DNA of 64,000 bases, from the NCBI GenBank assembly GCA_003640385.1, contig RCAB01000282.1, forward strand, positions 18,530 through 82,529, given 5' to 3'. Below, piece by piece: positions 26,801 through 36,806 of the stretch (the first letter of the stretch is position 1; each line of letters opens with the position of its first letter). A program made the translations under genes and the position numbers. The notes beneath the pieces were generated by a model, which was not told where the DNA came from, did not search any database, and saw only the letters and a program-made list of their open reading frames with translations. Source of the stretch: Setaria digitata. Its lineage: Eukaryota; Nematoda; Chromadorea; Rhabditida; Setariidae.

Positions 26801-27929
26801 TATACGCATTGTACTAATTTCCTCAAACCGTTTCTTGTGCGATTTTTAGGCAATAATTAGTAGAAAGTTCAAAAAATCTAAATGATTTCTCTGTCAGTAT
26901 CGAAGTCCTGGAGATTGGAGTCGGCGAAAAATCAACTCTCATCTAAAATGTTGTAATTTCAGTTCAGAACAGGAGTAACTCATCTCAGTATTTTGAATTC
27001 CCTTGTTAGTACAATTGTTATAGCAAAGGTTTGATAGGTACAGCTAATATTTTTTAAAACTACACTGTCAAAAACATTTTTTCACCAAGTTCATCCAAAA
27101 TTATAATATCTGGATATTGGTCGGATATAACTGGAAGGTTTCGACGGCTATCTTTTCACGGTTAGCTTTTTTTTTTTTTTTTTTTTTTTCTCGCGATCAG
27201 TATTTTCTTCCTAGCAAAGCACATTTCGTAGCATTAACACAGCAAATATTACACAACCAGATTTATCCGGATTAACAAATCATGCCCATCCATTCAGTTT
27301 ACAAAAGTTGTTGCTACCTGTTCTGAAGTTCTTAACTCAATTTCCTGAGCATACAGTATCCACTTCTGAGGTAGAATATAAAATCACTCACATTTGGAAT
27401 CACGCTTATGACTAATGAAAAACGAGTGTTCGTTCTTCTTGCAAATTAAAACGAGTAGAAAAATGACAGCCAAGCAGTCTTTGAAGCAATTAATAACTTT
27501 GTTTTTAACAATTTGCTTTAATTTAAGGAATTAAAAGCATGTAATGCAATCAGCAAAATTGAGAATTTTATGCGATTTTTCGAAGATTTGTAAATACGAT
27601 CGTAGATGCAGAGCACAGTTGATAATTAGAATCTCGAGGCTTCAAACACGACATTCTCGAAGCATTTTAAATAGCAATCAGGAAAAGTACAGATTATTTA
27701 GCAAAATAAGCAGGATAATTGTGCAGAAAGTCCTTCACCCGTAAAATACTCACTGCTGGCATTGAAAGGAAGTGTTTAAATATAAATAAATGCATTCACC
27801 AGCTAACCTGGCTACTGGTTCTTGAGTGTGTGAATCCTCATTAACGCGACGCATGACACGTTTGCGGTAACCAGGTTGTGTCGCGCTGGTTTTCCGACAA
27901 TCCGCCGCTGCTGCATCCTTCCCCTCCAT
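5451..27929 (-). CDS. wnk-1: WNK (with-no-lysine) Ser/Thr protein kinase, 30 coding exons, complete
   Basis: WNKs are cytosolic kinases that sense chloride and osmotic stress and activate SPAK/OSR1 (GCK-3 in worms), which control cation-chloride cotransporters. Exons: 27929-27808, 21855-21762, 21416-21307, 19339-19168, 18799-18715, 18429-18302, 17652-17540, 17358-17277, 17122-16936, 16756-16599, 16353-16259, 16127-16016, 15905-15717, 15600-15466, 15009-14680, 14440-14348, 13917-13849, 13630-13364, 13131-12832, 12553-12338, 12125-11949, 11659-11410, 11202-10853, 10774-10619, 9803-9129, 7450-7420, 6949-6891, 6665-6610, 6345-6039, 5840-5451. They sum to 5,508 nt, 1,835 aa plus TGA, and every junction keeps phase. 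This length fits nematode WNK. The start is the first ATG of the 5' exon ([11 protein letters not shown]). Intron 1 is about 6 kb. Least certain are the exon 2-4 acceptors, the exon 20 start (12553 or 12547) and exon 27. The identity is certain; the symbol is by homology. Confidence 0.93.
9129..13630 (-). other. wnk-1: WNK Ser/Thr-rich regulatory region with RFxV motifs (exons 18-25)
   Basis: Eight exons encode about 670 residues of Ser/Thr/Val/Pro-rich, probably disordered sequence with a Gly run ([11 protein letters not shown]) in exon 25. Two RFxV motifs, the docking peptide for the CCT domain of SPAK/OSR1/GCK-3, are visible: SRFLV (residues 919-922) in exon 19 and SRFKV (1017-1020), which straddles the exon 20/21 junction. 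Exon 23 holds a short amphipathic stretch ([15 protein letters not shown]) and exon 25 ends SDYDFQ. This part of WNKs diverges quickly and is recognised mainly by motif and position. Confidence 0.85.
13849..15905 (-). other. wnk-1: WNK first and second OSR1-tail-like domains flanking a Gln-rich coiled segment
   Basis: Exon 13 (residues 487-549) encodes the WNK autoinhibitory/PF2-like domain. It contains the FxF motif as F512-A-F514 in the context LQFAFDIE and ends [18 protein letters not shown]. Exons 14-15 form a Lys/Arg/Glu-rich helix that runs into a polyglutamine tract: about 20 Gln in mixed CAA/CAG codons, then His, then more Gln, with earlier Q blocks broken by Ser, Pro, Leu and Ile. 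After a basic KHKKSKKK stretch, exons 15-17 encode a second PF2-like domain (about residues 690-758: [42 protein letters not shown]). Metazoan WNKs carry such a second domain. Confidence 0.85.
14793..14985 (-). repeat. CAG/CAA repeat encoding the WNK polyglutamine tract
   Basis: Trinucleotide repeat in exon 15 read as Gln on the minus strand. CAA and CAG are interleaved, which usually slows repeat expansion. The opposite strand is open as Val/Ala-rich sequence, but this is a shadow of the Gln codons. Confidence 0.85.
16016..18429 (-). other. wnk-1: WNK kinase domain (exons 6-12, about residues 195-470)
   Basis: The glycine loop reads GRGSFKTVY (residues 206-214). The catalytic lysine is K211 inside this loop, and the usual subdomain II lysine is replaced by C228 (VAWCELQ). 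This is the defining WNK arrangement. HRDLKCDN carries the catalytic aspartate D329. The magnesium motif is DLG (D348) rather than DFG. Its DLGLATL context keeps L349 and L351, equivalents of the two leucines that line the chloride pocket in WNK1. Activation-loop serines S358 and S362 match the WNK1 autophosphorylation sites, and [13 protein letters not shown] follows. All key residues are present, so the enzyme should be active. Seven exons with conserved-looking GT-AG sites encode it. Confidence 0.95.
18715..27929 (-). other. wnk-1: WNK N-terminal region (exons 1-5)
   Basis: Exon 1 encodes 40 residues ending in a basic stretch ([12 protein letters not shown]). Exon 2 encodes a compact, charged, Trp-containing segment ([18 protein letters not shown]) that looks conserved. 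Exon 3 is used in the frame beginning [10 protein letters not shown], because only that frame joins exons 2 and 4 without a stop. Exon 4 is acidic (Glu/Asp/Lys-rich), and exon 5 ends in PIDKSP immediately before the kinase domain. Exon 3 is also fully open in a second frame starting with ATG ([16 protein letters not shown]) right after a TTTCTCTCTAG acceptor, but that frame is out of phase with exon 4. The joins are inferred from phase and splice signals, not from transcript data. Confidence 0.75.
25159..25204. repeat. 12-bp inverted repeat (hairpin) inside WNK intron 1
   Basis: ATCCCATTAGTT (25159-25170) pairs perfectly with AACTAATGGGAT (25193-25204) around a 22-base loop; two G-T wobbles could extend the stem. 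The loop is noticeably GC-richer than its surroundings. It could form a small stem-loop in the pre-mRNA or belong to an independent small RNA. It has no tRNA, SL RNA or typical 60-80 nt miRNA-precursor layout that I can recognise. Confidence 0.5.
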
Positions 27930-28090
27930 TGTTGACAGTGGTTAACGTGACAATCCGCGAACACTCACGTTAACCACTACAGAAACTTCGCTATATCGGA
28001 TAAGATGACCCGCCCCCGAGGAGGCGAACTGCAGTAAACGCACAACGTGAAAGCAGGTGATGTTAGAGCCCACGGTGTTCGGCTCTATAC
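27930..28090 (-). promoter_or_regulatory. probable WNK 5' leader/promoter, GC-rich
   Basis: This stretch directly upstream of the first WNK ATG is locally GC-rich (for example CCCGCCCCCGAGGAGGCG near 28,010) in otherwise very AT-rich DNA, and contains the inverted repeat. No TATA box or certain trans-splice acceptor is obvious within 50 bases of the ATG. The role is inferred from position and composition. Confidence 0.45.
27937..27978. repeat. perfect 14-bp inverted repeat in the WNK 5' leader
   Basis: AGTGGTTAACGTGA at 27937-27950 is matched exactly in inverted orientation at 27965-27978, with a 14-base spacer. Each arm contains the palindrome GTTAAC and an ACGT core. On the WNK strand the repeat ends 7 bases before the ATG. 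It could be a hairpin in the 5' leader, if transcription starts upstream, or a paired transcription-factor site. The surrounding 27.84-28.07 kb is clearly richer in GC and CpG than the rest of the window, as expected near a promoter. Confidence 0.85.
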
Positions 28091-31000
28091 TTTTCCTTTT
28101 ATAACAACATCATCCAGAAATGACAAACCTAAAAAAATTATGACTTAGCGATAGAATCAGTGCAAAAATAAACAAACGTGACCCGAGATCAAATACGAGA
28201 CTAATTAACATTGTACTTTTTACGTCACACAAAAATTCTCAAATATGACATACATCATGTAATTTAAAATTCCATCATAATTTTAAGAGAAATGAAAAGA
28301 TGCATAAGATCACAACAGCGGATTTAGGTGACACCGGAAAATAAATGGAGACATAATTTATTATGCAACGTGCGACCTTCCCGACCCAACTCCCGACTCG
28401 TATTATCTTTATATTACAACATTTACCAAACGACAAGTAATATGTGGTGTGAACCAGACATGTTAATATGCTTCAGTAATTTTAACGGAATGATGCAAAT
28501 TAAACATGTCAATCACTGTACTTGAGAAACTCCGGTATCATAATTTCTATTCTTGTTACCCCTTTCTTGCTAAATCCTACACAAACTGGAGTTAACAATG
28601 CGAGGCTAATGAAAGAGCATCTGAAATATTTGTGGATAAAATAGATTAGCCGAAATAGTTTTGCAGATATCCAATGTGGAGCGCTCTGTCGCATTTGTCA
28701 TATCAGCAGGGAAATAAGCCAAAAGTCTCTTACGATCCTTGCTTTAATTTCTCGAATGCCATCATTTCCTTTCCAGAAATAAGCCAAAATATCGGACCAA
28801 TAAGGACACGTCAACTGCTTCAAATGTGATATCTAAATCTAACACCATAATGCTAAGCCTTCGCACAGAGTTAAGCCTAAAACGATGATAACAGACATTT
28901 TAGATTGGAAGCAAAGCGACAAATGCAGAAGGAATTTCGCAATGATCTGCTACCGCTCAGCGATCGTCGCCCCTCTATGCCAACGCACTTTGATGATAAT
29001 CTTTGGTTTCCCAACAAAAAAAAAAAAAAAAAAAAAAAAACCTGACTCCTTCAGTTGCTAAACAAATTTGTGGCACAATTCCGGGTATGGGTAATGGAAG
29101 AAGAGAGGACCACCAAAAATGGAACAATATAGGGTATATTATATGGGAACTTCCCTCAGAATATCCCCCAACAATGCCAACAAGCATAATTTTCCCCAGG
29201 AAAATTACCCCTACGAAAACCATCCATCCATCTTTCCCTCTCACCCCTTCCCTTCTAAGATAGTCTTTGGAAAGGAGCCAAATGAGCTTTTTTCGTCTCG
29301 AGAGACGTTGCTGTGATGTAGCATTATAAACTGAAGGAGTTGGTTGAATTCTAAGATGAAAAATTACAATTGTCGATTGTTTCTGGGATTTTCTGAATTA
29401 TCCTCCATGGGTCTTTGACACTCGAAATCATTTTGAAGAGCTTTCTTTATTCCAAGTTATCCGGGAGAAGTTTTTTTTTGGTTGCGGGTCATCTCCGAAA
29501 AGCATTCTGGGGAACGGTCACGACGGAATTTGAGTTCTGGAAGCCGAAATTTAAATTTCATCTGAATGCTGAAGGGTGAAGCCAACAGTTCAGAAATTTC
29601 TAGGGAAATTTGTGGATGAATTTCGAAATGCCCTCTTCGTTTTCGTTTAAGTCTACTCGAAAAATTCGACCAATCTTTTTTTCCTTTTTTTTTTTTTTTG
29701 GATGGAAGAACTATCTGATAAAAAGACTAGTGCTGTTGGCTTATCATTCATCATTCTTCTTGGTATGTACAATGCCTTTTTTACATCAATATCTTCTGCA
29801 AATCTGATTAGTACTAATCGGCTTGCTTAACTTAATTCTAGGCCTATACAAATTCTAGGGAACCTATGTGGAATTTGTTCTTGTTTGCAGATGTATCACC
29901 AGGACAAGAATCTGTAACTGAGTTTGGGGTCATTCAGCTAAAGTGAGAAATTTTGACTATAAAGTAAAATCTGAAAATGGAATGTTTTTGCTCGCTTTAT
30001 CTGACCTCATTAACCCGATTTTCACGCTCTGTTTTTTGGATGCTGAGTTTTCCTAGTTCTTGGGTACACTGCTGCTCTGACCTGAAATTTCATTCTTTTG
30101 TTTCGGATTGTTAACTCTGTCCTCACTATTCCACACTATTCTGTCTCCCAAACTTCGTAACAATATTTTTAAAATTTTTTTGATTTCAGCACTTTGCAAG
30201 TTGCATCTTTTTAGCGTCCGGCATTTGATCTTTGTCCGCATGACTTCGAGACAACCCTTGACAATCCTAGGTTCCACAATTTTACAACTTCTGAATTCCA
30301 CCCTTACCCGGAAATTGGATGCGGAGAAGAATTCAAAGCACAAGAAAAAAGTAGGGAAAAAGCAAAGAATTCTGGTAGATGTCATACATCAGACATATGT
30401 TTGAAAATTTGTTAATCCGGAGAACATCCAAACTTTTTCTAGGATATGTACGCCGAATTGAACTCATTTTATCTTTTTTCCAACTCACAATGATTTCAAA
30501 ATCTGTTTTGCAACAATCTCAAAGCTCACTTCCGGTCAGTCTTCGAAAACGCTTGGGGAATTATGTCCGTCATCATTCCCTGCTTTCTGAGCAGTCTATT
30601 TCTAATTCTTAAGTGTTTTTGATTCCGAACTGGACGATATTTTCCCGATATAAATTGGCATAATTAAATAGAACAGATCTTGATTTTCTAGTTAGTGAGG
30701 CTTCAGTAGTACTTCTGAAACTATGAACTTGGGAAATAGGTAGAATCTTGTGCGATTACTTGAAGTATACATCGAAGTTGAATTAAAATTGCTTAAACAC
30801 AGTGATCTTCCTCCTAAAACGAAAAAAAAAAAAAAAAAAAAAGAACTAAAAACTGTACTGTTAATTAATGCTGTAATATCACAATGAACGAAAAAGAGAA
30901 TAAAACTAATGTGGAGGAAAAAAAAAATGAATAAAAATAAATGATGCCTGGTAAAATCAAAGGAACAAACAAAACGGTGCTAGGTGGGATAGTCGGGTAG

Positions 31001-31676
31001 CATACTAATCTGACAAGAATTTAGAAGACCTTTCGCAAATAAAGATTAATTGATTTGTCGGGAGTTATCCAGATTTTCGAAAGACTGGAAAGCTTTTTAA
31101 AATGTCAACCAATAATTGGAGATGATTTGTGAAATTTTTTGTAGAAAAAAAAAAAAAAAAAAAAAGCGATCTGTTGTGTTAAAGATTTCGAATTTGAGTA
31201 CCTCAAATTCAGTACAACTAATCAGTATAATTGAGTCATTCTTCTGTTTCTGCTATGTGGAATAATAATAGTGACAGTGTGGAAGAGCCTACTATGTGAT
31301 AGCTGTTAGATAATTTTATGGAATTGTTTCAATTGATTTATCCATTAATTCAATTATCGATATTTTATATTACTCATGAATTTATGTGACCAATGTTTAC
31401 TTTCAAGAATCTTTTCAGTTACACTTTAATACTATCTAATTGCAAAACTTATACCGCAGGAACATTCTATCTATTTGTTACTTGTCAACATTCCTCTAAG
31501 TATTAATATTAACTGTTGATAATTACCACGAGAAAGTGTAATGGAGAAACACAAAAAAAGAAAGGAATTTAACAGAAGTGTATTCGAATTAGAAAAAAAA
31601 AAATGATTTGCTCATCAGGGCTCTTGCATTTGTACTCTTCATTTTTTTACTTTTCTGAACTTATAACTAAAGCCTG

Positions 31677-31718
<42 letters not shown>

Positions 31719-33121
31719 TAATTTTTAGTTGAATCATTTTTGGTTTTTTTTTAAGTTTTGAAAAGAAATGAGCACGATGACTTTTTGGCATTTCTCAGCC
31801 ATAAATGCTATCCGTCATTTCGTATCCATGAACATATTATTAAAATGCATCCAAAATATTTAGTAAATAAAAGAAGCAATAAAAGTATTCTTCGTTTGGT
31901 ATCAAAAAAAAAAAAAGTACAATAAACGTCATCTCTTCATTAAGGAAGTTTCATTTTCAAGCTGAATCATCATTCCTTTTTTTTTCACTTTTTATTTTTT
32001 GATTGAATTATTTTAAAGAAATAGATAAATGACAGTAAAAAGCATGTCGAAGAATGAAAGACATTTATGTCATTCCTTCCTAAAATAACTGTTTGTTATC
32101 AGTTGCACAGCTAGAAAGTATTCGATGAAACTGCTGGAAGAATTTAATCGAAATTACATTCATTCATGTTATAAAAGTAAAGAATTTAGGGGAAAAAAAA
32201 AATGTTATGAAAAATATATTATTTAAAAGTTTCATACTATGAAAATAGAGAAAAATCACTTTTTTTGCAGGTAGACTTATTCTTTTCATTGCCTTAATTA
32301 ACTGATAACAAAAGAATGATAATAATATCTTCACGCATTATAAGATTCGACTTTGACTCCCTGTCCAGTTAAGTACAGATTATTACCCTGTTCAGGTAAC
32401 TGTAAACAAATGTGATAATGAGTTATTATCGATGAGACGAAGATTGCCGTAGTGCTTTACGTACCTGATAGAAAGGTTGTAAAGAATAAAAGAAACAAAT
32501 AGTTAATATGAATTAGGAATAATTAGCAATTTTATAATCATTATTTTTCTAACATTCCACTGATTCATTTCTGAGCTTCTTTTTTTTGTTTAATTTTTAA
32601 TGAAAAATTTTTCTTCGGAAATTTTATGATCAGCATTTCTTAATGAATTCAGACCTTAAAAAGAAAGAACAATTAATACGGTGTATGAGTTAGATGTTTT
32701 TTGTTGATAAAAGAAGTAACATCATGTTTATTTTATCACTTTGGTAAATTCATAAATGACTAATTCTTATGATGAAATAAAAGTAGCTTCAAATTGGAGA
32801 GCATCATTTGTTATTATCATATTCAGTTCTTTTAGCTTTAAAATAAAATATGACAATATTTCATTTTTAATATCACAATGTCATACAAACTTTTTTATTT
32901 ACTTCTAATTTCCAATTTATCAGATCGTTTGCATTCTCAGACGTAACGAATATTTATTCATTCAATTGTAACATTAGATAACAGCCAATTTTAATAACTG
33001 TTAAATATAAAATAAAGTAAAAAATTTGAAATTTTGATAAATTTTTTCATCGCAAATTATGCGATAGTGCTGAGTAATATTTGATATTATTATGAATGAA
33101 TGAATAAATAAACAAAAAGTG

Positions 33122-33163
<42 letters not shown>

Positions 33164-36100
33164 AAAGNATTATATTGATTTACAAAAAAAAAAATCTCTC
33201 TGTTTTTCTTGAAATAATTCCAACTTACACAACTAAAAATAATGACGTATTAAAACTTTCAAAATATTGAGAAATAGATAAAAGGAAAAATTTGTTTGAA
33301 AAGAAACGAAATAAGTTAGTGATCAAATATCACTGGAATAGTTTTGATTGCGTAAAATATTTATTTTACAAAATTTCGAAATTTTACGAAATTTGATACC
33401 ACAGCTTGTTTATGAAACATTGCTTATTAAATAATATTTATTAGCTGAGAGTAAATATATCCTGAATTTCCGTAATTTTGATAAATTCACATTTGTGATT
33501 AAATTTATTACAGTACTGATGGAAATTAAATAAATAATTTCGTTTTTTTTTTTTTTTTTCAAAATGATATTCAATTTTTTTTTTTCGGTCTCACTCTAAT
33601 TATGGAGTTAGAGCGAAACAGAATTTGAGAGGTTAATTATAGCTTTATGAGCACAAGCAGAAAATGGCATTCAGTTATTCCGAAAACTAACAATTAATTA
33701 AATTTTATGTATCATAATGTAATACTTATCTTCATCTTACTTCTCTAATCAGTATATCTTGTCGATATCAATGTATGTCCGGAAAAAAAATTGCTTCTTG
33801 ACTGTCTGATAACGATGATCACGAAGCAGTGATAAACAGCTGACATGAGTAACATTTTCGTAATAAAATTTTGTTGTAATGCTCATAAAGCTATAATTGG
33901 TGGCATATTTTGTTCTTATAATTATCATTATAATTAACACTAACTGTACTGCTTTTTTATTGCGAAAAGTGAAGTCCACTGAAAATTAAATTTGAATAAG
34001 TTTTAGGATGAATGTATTCGTAATAAGTATACATCCCTTTTTTATCACACCAATTACGTTGTTCAAATGAATCATTTAGTAAATACTGTCTCACAGAAGT
34101 TTTGAAAGTGAAATTTTTCAAATTTAAAAGTGAGAAGGAAAAAAAGACAGGGAATTTTTTCAAGGAAAAAAAAAATGGAAAAGAAAGGAGAACGATAATT
34201 TACATTGCTTCTAACTTCTCGATACATATCATTGTAATTTGTAGTCAATTGAAAAATTTAATTTTATCTAATATTGCCCTTTACGAAATTTTTGTTTTAA
34301 TAATATACATAATCATACCTTACTTTTCTTCTCATTGAATTTTTTAAAATTACAATAAATTTCATGCCTTTCATGCAATATGGTTTATAATGATTCTGCA
34401 GATAACATTTTAGCATAAGCAGTACAAATAAAATTTGTGCTTTATCATATTTTAACAATTTAATATTTCTAATTTCAAAAGTGTGCAGCTAAAAAAGTTT
34501 AATTTTCAATTTGTCCATACCTAAACTTGTAATTTTGTGCTAAATAAAAGCAATGCAATAAGTATTTAAACAACTTTTCTTTTTTCTGACAGAAAAAAAG
34601 AGTACTGGCATCAAATTAAATCCTAAACTGTTTCGGTTTTTACAAAAAATCCAAGAAGCAGTCCTGTCAGCACTAAAATGTCGTCATAATTAATCATATG
34701 ATTAATAGGCGAGAAAAAAAAACAAATGTAAAGAAAAAGAAAAAAAAAAATATCTAAGGCACAAGTTCTTTTTTTTAAATGATGACTTTAAAAATAATAA
34801 ATGAAAAGTTCTTGTTATTCTAGGAAAAAGTGTCCACAAAATGTTTTTTTTTTTTTCCGAAAAAGATTCCAAAAACCGAAATATTCAAATTATTCAGTTA
34901 AAATTATTTTAAGACACTAAATGCATAGGTATTTGCTAGTACAAACTGAACATTTTCTTTTTTTTTTTTTCAAAATTTATATATTGTTTATCTCTATAAC
35001 TTATCATTATTTCAATGTTCTAATATTAATTTTATTTTAGTACTTAAAATTTCGAATTTTTATAGGAACCAAAATTATATTGGTATCACAATCGAAAAAG
35101 AAATATCTTAAGAAGTTATGGTAACGAATAATAATTAAAAGTTTCTTGTCGTATAATAACTATTGTACACATTCATTAAGCTAACTCTCAGAAATCTCAT
35201 TTCAATAATTCATTTAATATTTCACTGGTCATTAATATTATTTGCAGAATAATGGTGATATTTTCTTATGGTTCTTCAAAAAAGATAATTTCAAATTTTT
35301 ATACTAATCAAAATTATGATTTGATTTTTTTTTAATTCTATTTCCCAAAATAAATATCTATGTTGACTTGATGAAATACAAATTTTAGCATATTTTTTTT
35401 AGTATTTACTTGTTAGATGAAAAAAAAAATACTACTTTAAAGAGAACTTTGAATATTACCGAAAAGTTTCTTCGTCTGAATGCATAATTAATTACATGAT
35501 ATTTGCTCATACTTAATAATGCTGTAGAAGTAAAAGATATTAAAGTATCAAGTCCATTTAATTTATCAATTATTTCAATGTGATACAAATAGTCTTTTTT
35601 GGCTTTATTTTTTGGTGCAAATTTAGAAGCAATATTAGAAATTTTCTATTTAAATTTAAATTCCGCCATGATATCATTTTCCATGGAGATTTCTATTTCA
35701 GTTCAATCATTATCATGATAAGTGGATATTTAATATCCAGCGATCTAAATGAATGAATTTTTTTTTTTTTTTAAATATACGCTTTTTTTGACACCTTACT
35801 TGAAATTAGGTAGCTTGGCTTGAACAAAATTCTTGATACCAAAATATTTAAATTCATCTCGTTCAGTTAGTTATATTTATTTAAGGACTTAAATTTTCTT
35901 GATAAATGACTATTTAAAAAAAAAAAAAAAAAATGGAAAAAATAAGCTGTAAAATTATTATAAAAACTAATTAATCATCTAATAAAAAAGATGTGTTTTT
36001 TGAAAAGATATGAAATAACAACAAATTTTTGCCATAGTTAATTTTACCAATGATAGTATTTAGAAATAAAAAAAAAAATTTTTTTTTCTTGCGACATTCA

Positions 36101-36806
36101 AATTAAATAATGTTAAAATGTACAAAAGTTTTGCTCGCTTGATTATGATAATTAGTAAGTTTATAAATGAAATTAGTAGTGTATTTTCATTACTAGTAAC
36201 ATTTGATATTTAGTGCAAGAAAAAAAAAATTCGATTATTTGAATTTATGGCCGGTTAAGGATGGTACTTTTACTTTTAGCAATTTTTCATGCTTATTTGG
36301 AAATTTTACAATTAGTTCGTATAGCTGAAATGGTCTAGCTTTCAAATATCATATTTGTGAATAATATCACGAAAATTTACCAACATCATATCATTTCGAT
36401 CATCTTACACTATCTGATAAAACGGTTGACATATCGTTTTTGGAAGAAATTTTTATAAAACTTACATGATGAAAGAATGATATAATAATTTTATCAGCAT
36501 AAAACATATAGCAAATGTGTAATAAAAAAAAGAAAAAATGATTCAAGAATTATCGGCTATGTACTGATTAATAAGATTATAACACTTATATTAGTAAGAA
36601 TTACAGCAAACATTTTTTTACTCCAAATTCATCTAATTTGTTTAAAAAGAAAAAAAAAAAAAAAAAGAAAAGAATTAGAAAGGCCAATATGAAAGAGAAG
36701 CTGGCGAAAAAAAAAAAAAAAAGATAAAGATTGAAAATTTAAGACGACAAAATGAAAAAAAAAAAAAAAATTAGAAACTGCAGATCAAATTATCAGTAAT
36801 TATTAT
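28091..36806. other. 8.7-kb interval without a supported gene
   Basis: Very AT-rich DNA between the WNK promoter and the 3' end of the START gene. ORFs here are short and lack matching splice partners. It contains a GC-richer block (about 28.9-30.7 kb), a 31-base T run near 31,690, a long T run with an ambiguous base at 33,121-33,167, and a 19-bp inverted duplication at 33.6-33.9 kb. No tRNA or other RNA gene was recognised. Confidence 0.6.
33635..33898. repeat. 19-bp perfect inverted repeat, 226 bp apart
   Basis: AATTATAGCTTTATGAGCA at 33635-33653 recurs inverted at 33880-33898. The match stops abruptly on both sides, with only weak similarity beyond. It overlaps a 76-codon minus-strand ORF (33979-33749) that reads plausibly (NYSFMSITTKFYYENVTH) but has no splice partner. 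It may be a decayed inverted duplication or the termini of a small element. Confidence 0.6.

Noticed and set aside
29044..29340. 12-bp inverted repeat ACTCCTTCAGTT / AACTGAAGGAGT about 275 bp apart, MITE-like
   Set aside because: A match of this length is expected by chance about once in a window this size; no target-site duplication seen.
30053..30612. ORFs of 77-110 codons on both strands
   Set aside because: No family recognised, no splice partners; kept only as part of the compositional block.
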